Source of the DNA: Aquisediminimonas sp031376385
GTDB lineage: Bacteria > Pseudomonadota > Alphaproteobacteria > Sphingomonadales > Sphingomonadaceae
DNA length: 64,000 bases
Assembly: GCA_031376385.1 (NCBI GenBank)
Contig: JANMDQ010000013.1
Coordinates: forward strand, 62,001-126,000
Reading direction: 5' to 3'
Shown here: positions 16,315 through 23,260 of the stretch, piece after piece
Numbering within the stretch: position 1 is the stretch's first letter
How the letters are laid out: each line of letters opens with the position of its first letter
Made by a program: the position numbers and the translations under genes
Notes under the pieces: generated by a model
The model's input: only the letters and a program-made list of their open reading frames with translations
Database searches by the model: none
What the model was told of the DNA's origin: nothing

Positions 16315-17975
16315 TGTCGCCACAAGATGCTTGGGAAGCGTTGGGCATTGAACCAACCGACGATAAGCGAGCGGTGAAGCGCGCCTATGCAGTCAAGCTG
16401 AAATCCATTGATCCTGATGCCGACCCAAAAGCCTTTCTGGCGCTGCGCGATGCGTTGCAAATCGCGCAGTGGGAGGCCGATTATGGCCCGGAAGAAGAGT
16501 ATGATTATCAGGAGTATGAGGAAGGCGGCGCTCAGTGGAAGGCTGTCGAAGATAATCCTGAGTTCACCCACGTCATTACAGATGAGGATGTCGATCGGTT
16601 TGATACCGATCCCGCGTTCATGCCTCATGATTTTGTGCCGCAATCGCCTCCAGATGGTTTTGAGGCGAGGAACCGGATCGACGGCCTGATCTGGCAGGAG
16701 GATCGCACCCCGGCCGGTGACGCCGAACTGGTGGAGGCGGTCACAGAATTGCTTTCCGACGCGCGCATGGAACAAGTCGATTTTGCGAGCGAAGCGGAAG
16801 AGTGGCTCGCCCGATCAATGGCCTATGCCATTCCTCAGTCAGACCCAATCATCCCCATCGTCGTCGATCATTTCGGTTGGGACGCGCGCCGGATGAACGT
16901 GCGTGAGACCTTTGGCCTCGCTGAATGCGCGGCGCGGGCAGATGATCTGGCGTGCATCGCGCGGCTTTCTGCCCCCACGCACAAATGGCATAGCGCCTTT
17001 GATCGGTTAAAGTCCCCCGGCCCAGACCGAATCGGATTCGTGGAGCGGCGGCGCAACAAAGAGGCGACCCTCGATTTGCTCCAGAGCCTGAGGGAACATA
17101 ATCCCGCCGTGGAACGCAGCCTGAATGCGCAGCATGTGGCGCTGTGGGACGACATTCTGGTTAAAGATGTAAACAAGATTGCCAGCACCGGCACCACGTC
17201 GAACTGGGGGACGCTGCGTATTGGCTTTTTCGTGCTGTTGTTCTTGGCCCAGTTTTTACGCTTGTGCATGCCAGATAACCCTCCGCAACCACAAAGCACG
17301 CCTCAGCTGAGCTCGGGATTTGAAAAGATCACGTGGCGCGATCAACAAGCGCCGCGTGTTCAAGCATGGATGGATGCCAATCGCCCAATTGTTGATGCTC
17401 TTTTCTTGGAACAAGCCAGCAAAGGTGGCGGCATGCCAAGTTGCGCGGCGCTTGATGTTGCGGCGTCCCTTTCGGACGCAGAATATGACACTTGCTATGC
17501 CGAGCAAGCGGTGCGCGACACGCAAAAACTGCCGCCCGTTATTGGCAATGGCGCAGTGCCTGTTCCCGGACCGGCAAAGTCAGGCACTTATTATCACTCG
17601 CCACTTTGGCAAAGCGAGCAAGCCCCGCGCGTCCGCGCGTGGATGGAAGAACACCGCGACGAAATTGACCAGCTGTTGAAGCCGCATGTGAAAGCGGGCG
17701 GCCTTCCCGATTGCGGCAAGCTCGCCGCCGTCGCTGGGCTTTCACCCTCAGAGTTAGTTATGTGCCGCGTCGGCCAGAGCCGCCGCGCAGCCCGCATTCC
17801 GGAAGCGCCCCCGCCACAGGCACCTCTGCCCAAATCAGCACCGCCTTTGGCAGACCCAAAACCAATTGATGCCAAGGACGTCTGCAAAATGGCGGGCATG
17901 GAAAATTCGCCGATCTGCAAACCCCCGCTTCCAATAAACACGCCAATGCCCAACGCCCCTAACGAGAGCCAGTGA
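16314..17975 (+). CDS. Membrane-anchored J-like co-chaperone with duplicated Cys-pair C-terminal modules
   Basis: A 553-residue partner of HscC. Residues 1-45 resemble the degenerate J domains of DjlB/DjlC (ALGIEPTDDKRAVKRAYAVK then D-P-K-A-F-L-A-L-R). The HPD signature reads D-P-D, so the histidine is missing. An acidic region follows, then one transmembrane helix near residues 299-319 (GFFVLLFLAQFLRL). Beyond it lie two copies of a roughly 65-residue module (about 339-403 and 429-493). Each has W-x-x-x-Q-A-P-R-V-x-A-W-M and a Cys pair (PSCAAL/DTCYAE and PDCGKL/VMCRVG). A proline-rich stretch and a third Cys pair (DVCKMAG, SPICKP) close the protein. The topology implies a cytoplasmic J part and periplasmic repeats, which is inferred. 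Confidence 0.75.
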   Translation: MSPQDAWEALGIEPTDDKRAVKRAYAVKLKSIDPDADPKAFLALRDALQIAQWEADYGPEEEYDYQEYEEGGAQWKAVEDNPEFTHVITDEDVDRFDTDPAFMPHDFVPQSPPDGFEARNRIDGLIWQEDRTPAGDAELVEAVTELLSDARMEQVDFASEAEEWLARSMAYAIPQSDPIIPIVVDHFGWDARRMNVRETFGLAECAARADDLACIARLSAPTHKWHSAFDRLKSPGPDRIGFVERRRNKEATLDLLQSLREHNPAVERSLNAQHVALWDDILVKDVNKIASTGTTSNWGTLRIGFFVLLFLAQFLRLCMPDNPPQPQSTPQLSSGFEKITWRDQQAPRVQAWMDANRPIVDALFLEQASKGGGMPSCAALDVAASLSDAEYDTCYAEQAVRDTQKLPPVIGNGAVPVPGPAKSGTYYHSPLWQSEQAPRVRAWMEEHRDEIDQLLKPHVKAGGLPDCGKLAAVAGLSPSELVMCRVGQSRRAARIPEAPPPQAPLPKSAPPLADPKPIDAKDVCKMAGMENSPICKPPLPINTPMPNAPNESQ

Positions 17976-18393
17976 TGGCGATAGAGTAGCGGCGATGATT
18001 GACTTTTTGCAAAAGTTCATTAAATGTTCCAAAGCTCTTTGAACCCTTTTCGCTGCGGCGTCTGGATGTGAATACGCCCTTGATCTCGCCGGTCCGCTTA
18101 TGCGGTCCGGCGGAGTAGGTTGCCTGAAAACAGGCTCCACTTGTTGAAGAATCCGTCGTTTTTAAGAAGGTGAGGCCGCAGTTGACGTGCCGTAGGCAAG
18201 GCTGGGAAGTGCGAATTTTAGTGCTGAGAAGGAAGTAGGAAAACCAGCGCCACACTGTAACCTTGTTCAGGTTCAGTAACCAAACTACGGCGGCCAACCG
18301 CCAAAATCATGTCCCAACACACCCTAGTTAAAATGCCCCTTATCTTGACTTCAATTGATGGTAGTCTTCGCCGAAATAATGAGGAGAGTCGAT
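17976..18393. other. Intergenic region, 418 bp, no convincing gene
   Basis: Lies between the J-like gene and the amidohydrolase. It holds an imperfect hairpin near 18091-18116 (CCGGTCCGC...GCGGTCCGG, one central mismatch) without a T-run, and the 39-nt dispersed element at 18235-18273. A 112-codon minus-strand reading frame crosses it but has no recognisable family and no clear start. The right end holds the GAGGAGAG ribosome-binding site of the next gene. Confidence 0.5.
18235..18273 (+). repeat. 39-nt dispersed element, copy A
   Basis: GTAGGAAAA, a 10-nt variable spacer, then ACTGTAACCTTGTTCAGGTT. The same 9-mer and 20-mer with exactly the same 10-nt spacing recur at 53736-53774 in opposite orientation. 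The 20-mer ends in a small hairpin (AACCT-TGTTC-AGGTT). Its function is unknown. Confidence 0.6.
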
Positions 18394-20133
18394 ATGCATG
18401 ATCTGGTCATTCGCGGCGGCACTGTGGTTGATGGCACGGGCGCGGCGCCGTTCATTGGGGATGTGGCGATTGATGGCGGCATGATCTCCGCCGTTGGCTC
18501 AGTCAGCGCCAAGGGTCGCGAAGAAATTGACGCCAGCGGGCTGACCGTGACGCCCGGCTTTGTTGATATCCACACCCATTATGACGGCCAGGCAACATGG
18601 GACGCGGAAATGGGGCCATCGAGCTGGCACGGCGTGACGACAGTGGTCATGGGCAATTGCGGCGTTGGCTTTGCCCCCGCCAAGCCCGACAAGCATGATT
18701 GGCTGATAGGCCTGATGGAGGGCGTCGAGGATATCCCCGGCACTGCGCTGGCCGAGGGGATGACGTGGGATTGGGAGACTTTCCCGCAGTATATGGACGC
18801 GCTCGAACGGCTGCCCCGCACGATTGACGTCGGGACGCACGTGCCGCACGGCGCAGTGCGCGCCTATGTGATGGGCGAACGCGGCGCTAACAACGAAGCG
18901 CCGACCGAAACCGATATCGCGCAAATGTCCAAAATTGTTGAAGACGGCCTACGCAGCGGAGCGCTTGGCTTTTCCACTTCGCGCACGATCCTTCACAAAT
19001 CCATCGACGGTGTCCTCGTTCCCGGAACGACCGCGACCAAGGAAGAGTTGATTGGCATTGGCCGTGCGATGGGCCGGGTTGGCTACGGCGTGTTTGAAAT
19101 GGCCAGCGACCTGAAGCGCGAATGGAATGAATTTGAATGGATGGGCGAACTCAGCCGCGAAACCGGGCTACCCGTCACTTTTGCTGCGCTCCAATCCATT
19201 GCCAAGGAACTGCCACTGGATGAACAGATTGAGACGATGCGCGCTGAGAACGCCAAGGGCGCGAATATCGTCGCGCAAATTGCTCTGCGCGGCAACGGCA
19301 TCATCATGGCGTGGCAGGGGACCGTCCATCCGTTCAAGTTTAAGCCCGCATGGATGGAAATTGAAAACCTGCCGTGGGATGAGCAATATGCGTATTTGAG
19401 CGACCCGGCATTCAAGGCGCGCATGCTGGCTGAAGACCATGTCTGGCCGGAAAGCGATGTGCTTGATTTGCTGAAGATCGTCGCAGGCGGCTGGTTCATC
19501 CAGTTCGAAATGGATGACAGCTTCAATTATGAACCGACCCAAGCCGAAAGCATCATGGCGCGCGCGGCGGCGAAAGGCGTTTCAGGCGAAGAATATGCCT
19601 ATGACTTGCTGATGGCGGACGATGGCAAAGGCTTCATCTATTTCCCTATCCTCAACTATGCGGACGGCAATTTGAATTTCCTTGAGCAGCTTCAGGTGAG
19701 TGATGATTGCGTGAATTCACTATCCGACGGCGGCGCGCATTGCGGCACAATCTGCGACGCGGCTTCACCGACGTTCATGCTGCAACACTGGGTGAGGGAT
19801 CGCAAAGGCCAGCGGATCACGCTGGAAAATGCGGTCAAACGCCAGTGCAGGGATACAGCAGTGCTGTACGGCCTGCATGATCGCGGTGTCCTTGCCCCCG
19901 GCTATCTCGCGGATGTGAATGTCATTGATATGGCGGCACTCAAGCTCGGCAAACCGTGGATGGCCTTCGATCTGCCAGCAGGCGGAAAGCGATTGCTGCA
20001 AAAGGCCGACGGCTATGTCTGCACGATCAAGTCTGGTGAAGTCACATTCCGGGATGGGGTGATGCAAGGTCCAACGCCGGGCGGCGTGATCCGCGGCCCG
20101 CAAACCCAGCAACTGGCGATGGCGGCTGAATAA
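18394..20133 (+). CDS. N-acyl-D-amino-acid deacylase family amidohydrolase
   Basis: Metal-dependent amidohydrolase (amidohydrolase_3 / D-aminoacylase group), 579 residues from the ATG at 18394 (MHDLVIRGGTVVDGTG) after a GAGGAGAG site. The metal-binding motif GFVDIHTHYDGQATWD is near residue 63. The family-typical GNCGVGFAP, LSDGGAHCGTICDA and LAPGYLADVNVID motifs follow in order. Members remove N-acyl groups from D-amino acids or act on related cyclic amides. The length is slightly above D-aminoacylase (about 480-500), as in the larger actinobacterial and proteobacterial homologues. The substrate is not determinable. It is convergent with the GNAT gene, with a 3-bp gap. Confidence 0.88.
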   Translation: MHDLVIRGGTVVDGTGAAPFIGDVAIDGGMISAVGSVSAKGREEIDASGLTVTPGFVDIHTHYDGQATWDAEMGPSSWHGVTTVVMGNCGVGFAPAKPDKHDWLIGLMEGVEDIPGTALAEGMTWDWETFPQYMDALERLPRTIDVGTHVPHGAVRAYVMGERGANNEAPTETDIAQMSKIVEDGLRSGALGFSTSRTILHKSIDGVLVPGTTATKEELIGIGRAMGRVGYGVFEMASDLKREWNEFEWMGELSRETGLPVTFAALQSIAKELPLDEQIETMRAENAKGANIVAQIALRGNGIIMAWQGTVHPFKFKPAWMEIENLPWDEQYAYLSDPAFKARMLAEDHVWPESDVLDLLKIVAGGWFIQFEMDDSFNYEPTQAESIMARAAAKGVSGEEYAYDLLMADDGKGFIYFPILNYADGNLNFLEQLQVSDDCVNSLSDGGAHCGTICDAASPTFMLQHWVRDRKGQRITLENAVKRQCRDTAVLYGLHDRGVLAPGYLADVNVIDMAALKLGKPWMAFDLPAGGKRLLQKADGYVCTIKSGEVTFRDGVMQGPTPGGVIRGPQTQQLAMAAE

Positions 20134-20136
20134 CGA

Positions 20137-20622
20137 TTAGATCGGAAATGACATCGCGACGTCGCAGCGGTCATAGCGGGCACCGTAACCCTGCATGATC
20201 GTAGCGTCATGGACAAAGCCGAGCTTTTCATAGAGATGGACTGCGGCGGCACATTTCTTGTTGGTGAGCAAGTATAGCTTGTGCGCACCAAGTTCTCGGG
20301 CACGCGCGATCATGGCAGCGAGCAGAAACTCTCCAGCTTTGCGCCCCCGCGCGCTTTCCAGCACGCCCATTTTGGTCAGCTCAAACGTGCCATTGCCGGT
20401 CTTGAGCAAAGCGCAGACCCCGACAATCCCTAAGCCGGAGGCCTCAACAAACAAGATATCGCCGTGCGCATCGATGATCCGTTCGCGCGGGTTCATCAGA
20501 ATGTCCCGGTCCGTTTCCTCCATGACGAACATGCTTTCGATCCATTCCGCATTGATCCGGTAAAAGGCCTCGGCAAGGTCATCATGATAGGGGCGGAGCG
20601 TCAGAGTTTGTGTGTCAGTCAT
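20137..20622 (-). CDS. GNAT family N-acetyltransferase
   Basis: Acetyl-CoA-dependent acetyltransferase, 161 residues from the ATG at 20622 (MTDTQTLTLRPYHDDL). The GNAT core is visible: ELTKMGVLESARGRKAGEFLL includes the R-G-x-x-x-G pyrophosphate-binding loop, followed by LYLLTNKKCAAAVHLYEKLGF. The longer reading to 20727 would overlap the divergent fprA start and was rejected. The substrate is unknown. The 96-bp gap to fprA must hold two divergent promoters. Confidence 0.88.
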   Translation of the reverse strand: MTDTQTLTLRPYHDDLAEAFYRINAEWIESMFVMEETDRDILMNPRERIIDAHGDILFVEASGLGIVGVCALLKTGNGTFELTKMGVLESARGRKAGEFLLAAMIARARELGAHKLYLLTNKKCAAAVHLYEKLGFVHDATIMQGYGARYDRCDVAMSFPI

Positions 20623-20718
20623 GGCCGTCAGATAATCGATTGGGCGCACAAGGCAATCTTGCTTGAATTTGCGCGCGGCCTTGTTAGCCTTAGCAGCAAG
20701 ATCAAGGGGAGAGCGCAT

Positions 20719-22017
20719 ATGCGGCACATCGCGGTCATAGGTTCAGGGCCTGCGGGCTATTACACGGCAGAGGCTGCGCAGAAGAAATTCGGCAATGACG
20801 TGCGCGTGGATATCATCGACCGGCTGCCGGTCCCTTACGGTCTTATCCGCTTTGGCGTTGCGCCTGACCATCAGTCAATCAAAGGCGTTTCGCGGCGGTA
20901 TGAAACGACTAACATGAGCGAGAATGTTCGGTTTGTCGGCAATGTCACAGTTGGCACGGATGTCAGCATCGCCGAATTACAGGGCCTATATGACGCGGTT
21001 GTCATCGCAACGGGCGCGCCCAACGATCGCGCGTTGGGCATTCCCGGGGACACACTGCCCGGGGTAATGGGCTCAGCAGCCTTTGTCGGCTGGTATAATG
21101 GCCATCCAGACTTTGCTGACCTCAACCCGTCCCTTGTTGGGCCCGGTGCCGTTGTTGTCGGCAATGGCAATGTCGCGCTGGATGTGGCGCGGATCCTGTC
21201 AAAGACGCGCGGCGAGTTTGACGGGTCGGACATTGTTGGCCATGCCCTCGATCATCTGCAAAGCTCCGGTATCAAGCGGATCAGCATATTGGGCCGCCGC
21301 GGGCCGCATCAGATTGCGATGACGCCAAAGGAATTGGGCGAGCTTGGCCATCTGGAACGCGCATCGCCTTTGGTGGACGAAGCGGACTTGCCGCCCGTCA
21401 GCGATGATGCGGTGCTGGAACCCGGGATGCGCAAGTCCGTAACGCATTTGCGCGATTTTGCCGACAATGGTGCGCCGCCCAAACCGATTACGGTGGAGTT
21501 TGATTTTTTCGCGATGCCCATCGCGATTGAGGGGGACGGCAAGGCGGAACGGATCATCATTGAGCGCACGCGGCTCGACGCGGACCTGCGCTCGATAGGC
21601 ACGGGCGAACGCTATGTCATCCCGTGCGGTCTGGTCGTCGCTTGCATCGGCTATCAGACGCCGCCGATTGAAGGCGTGCCCTATGAACATGGCCGGGGCC
21701 GCTTTGCCAATGATCAGGGGCGGATACTCCCCGGCCTTTACTGCGTCGGATGGGCCAAGCGGGGGCCGAGCGGAACCATCGGCACCAACCGGCCGGACGG
21801 GATCGCGGTGGTTGATCTGATCGCAGAGGATGCGATTGGCGGATCAGGCAAATTGGGTCGCCCCGGCTTGGACGCGCTGCTCGCCAATCGTTCAGTCAAC
21901 ATCGTGACCTTCAGCGATTGGAAGCGGATCGAACAAGCCGAAATTGCCCGTGCCCGCGAAGGCGCGCCGCGAGAAAAATTCACCACAGTCGAAGAGATGA
22001 TGGCGGCGCTGGGGTGA
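20719..22017 (+). CDS. fprA: Ferredoxin-NADP+ reductase, adrenodoxin-reductase type (FprA-like)
   Basis: FAD-dependent oxidoreductase of 432 residues passing electrons between NADPH and ferredoxin. The FAD Rossmann motif VIGSGPAGYYTAEAA is at residues 5-19, then PVPYGLIRFGVAPDHQSIK, typical of this family. The NADPH-binding loop is VVVGNGNVALDVARIL and the C-terminal FAD motif is GWAKRGPSGTIGTNRPDG. The start ATG at 20719 follows AGGGGAG. A longer reading from 20464 lies antisense to the GNAT gene and is spurious. It is a possible redox partner for P450 or Rieske enzymes elsewhere in the genome. Confidence 0.93.
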   Translation: MRHIAVIGSGPAGYYTAEAAQKKFGNDVRVDIIDRLPVPYGLIRFGVAPDHQSIKGVSRRYETTNMSENVRFVGNVTVGTDVSIAELQGLYDAVVIATGAPNDRALGIPGDTLPGVMGSAAFVGWYNGHPDFADLNPSLVGPGAVVVGNGNVALDVARILSKTRGEFDGSDIVGHALDHLQSSGIKRISILGRRGPHQIAMTPKELGELGHLERASPLVDEADLPPVSDDAVLEPGMRKSVTHLRDFADNGAPPKPITVEFDFFAMPIAIEGDGKAERIIIERTRLDADLRSIGTGERYVIPCGLVVACIGYQTPPIEGVPYEHGRGRFANDQGRILPGLYCVGWAKRGPSGTIGTNRPDGIAVVDLIAEDAIGGSGKLGRPGLDALLANRSVNIVTFSDWKRIEQAEIARAREGAPREKFTTVEEMMAALG

Positions 22018-22029
22018 GCCGCCACCCCT

Positions 22030-22488
22030 TTACAGCATATATTTGAGTTTCACCGACTGGCTGTTCGCGCCTGCTGACACCTTGAAAGATGCGGCACCGA
22101 ATTTCGGCGGGCCAAAGGTGATGGCGGGGTTGCGGGAAAAGCCAAAGCCTTCCTTGGGCAGGAAAACGCGCATGTCCATTTTGCCATTGCCATTTTCGTC
22201 ATGAATCATTGATATGGCGTAAGCACCTGGGGCAATGCCTTCAAAATGCACGATTGCGCCGCCGCTGGCTGTTACTTTGGCATTTTGCGCGTTGGGGTCT
22301 TTGCTACAATCCGGGAAAGCCTTAGGATTGGCCGTCAGGCAAACAAGCATGTTGCCCTTTGCTGATCGCTTGCCAGTGATTGACACCTCAAGCGACGAAT
22401 TCACCGCCGCGCTGCTTGTCATGGGTGAAACGGCCAAGACCGAGATCAGTGCCACACAGCCTGTCCCATATGCGAAAATAGAGCCCAT
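22030..22488 (-). CDS. DUF2141 domain secreted protein
   Basis: A 152-residue protein with a hydrophobic N-terminus resembling a signal peptide (TGCVALISVLAVSPMTSSAA) and a DUF2141 domain (GNMLVCLTANP, GIAPGAYAISMIHDENGNGKMD, PKEGFGFSRNP). The domain is a small beta-sandwich of unknown role. The start ATG at 22488 follows GAGGGA. The first 101 bases overlap the 3' end of the upstream fatty acid hydroxylase gene in another frame, so the signal peptide is encoded inside that gene. The n-region lacks the usual positive charges. An internal ATG at 22422 would remove the overlap mostly but also the signal peptide. Confidence 0.8.
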   Translation of the reverse strand: MGSIFAYGTGCVALISVLAVSPMTSSAAVNSSLEVSITGKRSAKGNMLVCLTANPKAFPDCSKDPNAQNAKVTASGGAIVHFEGIAPGAYAISMIHDENGNGKMDMRVFLPKEGFGFSRNPAITFGPPKFGAASFKVSAGANSQSVKLKYML

Positions 22489-23143
22489 AGTTCCCTCGAT
22501 ACTGATCATGATGCCGTTGATGATGTGTTGCTGTTATCAGCACATTCCCTAACGGGCCGTTAACCAGCGCCTTTGGAAACATTTCCCACCCCATGTGATT
22601 GGTGATGCCCATAACCGTCATGATGGTGAGCACAACCCCCAACGCACTGATGTGCATGGGGATGAGGAAGACCAGGGCGGGAATGACGACTGCGCCGGTT
22701 ATCGCTTCCCAAGGGTGAAATGCCATCGCGGCCCAGGCGGTCGGCGGCCGGCTGGCATGATGGACCGCATGGGCATGCTTGAAGGGCACGGGCCGGTGCA
22801 TCCATCGGTGCGTCCAGTAAAACCATGTATCATGCACAGCGAGGGCAAGTAGAATAGAAACTGGCCACCACCAGATCGGATATTCGCCAATATCAGTGTA
22901 GACAGCCGACCACCCGTGCATATTCCATCCCCAAGCAACTAAGCCTGCCGGAATGCCGTAAATCCCTGCACTTGCTAAAGACCAGAACACTTCCCGTTTC
23001 ATTTGCGTTTCGAGACCCGCGTATAATCCGGGGTTCCTGCGCTCCGTCAACCACGCAAAGCCCGCGCTGGCGACGTAATAACGCACGGCCACAATCAACG
23101 TCATGAGAATGGCAGAGAGAAGGATCGCAGCGACAGATGACAT
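22388..23143 (-). CDS. Sterol desaturase / fatty acid hydroxylase family protein
   Basis: Di-iron membrane hydroxylase of 251 residues. Three histidine clusters are visible: HDTWFYWTHRWMH (residues about 104-116), FKHAHAVHHASRPPT and THHQRHHDQYRGNYGLYF. Four or more hydrophobic segments precede and separate them. The arrangement matches the superfamily that hydroxylates carotenoids, fatty acids or sterols. The C-terminal end IWDRLCGTDLG is well conserved, so the overlap with DUF2141 is real and not an over-extended stop. It starts at the ATG at 23143, divergent from clpB. Confidence 0.9.
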   Translation of the reverse strand: MSSVAAILLSAILMTLIVAVRYYVASAGFAWLTERRNPGLYAGLETQMKREVFWSLASAGIYGIPAGLVAWGWNMHGWSAVYTDIGEYPIWWWPVSILLALAVHDTWFYWTHRWMHRPVPFKHAHAVHHASRPPTAWAAMAFHPWEAITGAVVIPALVFLIPMHISALGVVLTIMTVMGITNHMGWEMFPKALVNGPLGNVLITATHHQRHHDQYRGNYGLYFRIWDRLCGTDLGLGRFTHDKQRGGEFVA

Positions 23144-23206
23144 ACTGTCTTAATACTCAAGATAGTACTCACTTCAAGCCACGCAGCACAAAGGCGGGTT
23201 CCTCCC

Positions 23207-23234
23207 CTTGTGTGGCAAAACAGCCACACTACAT
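23207..23234 (+). promoter_or_regulatory. Possible heat-shock-type promoter with internal inverted repeat upstream of clpB
   Basis: CTTG at 23207-23210 and CTACAT at 23229-23234 are separated by 18 bp. This loosely resembles alphaproteobacterial RpoH promoters. The spacer is almost exactly filled by a perfect 7-bp inverted repeat, GTGTGGC-AAAACA-GCCACAC (23210-23229), which could be an operator. It ends 26 bp before the clpB start. The call is by eye only. Confidence 0.3.
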
Positions 23235-23260
23235 CGGGGACAACGAAGGAGTTTCCGCAC

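Noticed and set aside
17959..18297. 112-codon minus-strand frame in the gap after the J-like gene
   Set aside because: No convincing start, ribosome-binding site or family; it crosses a hairpin and the dispersed element.
20464..20718. N-terminal extension of the ferredoxin reductase frame
   Set aside because: It lies antisense to the GNAT gene; the FAD motif begins four residues after the ATG at 20719, which has a good ribosome-binding site.
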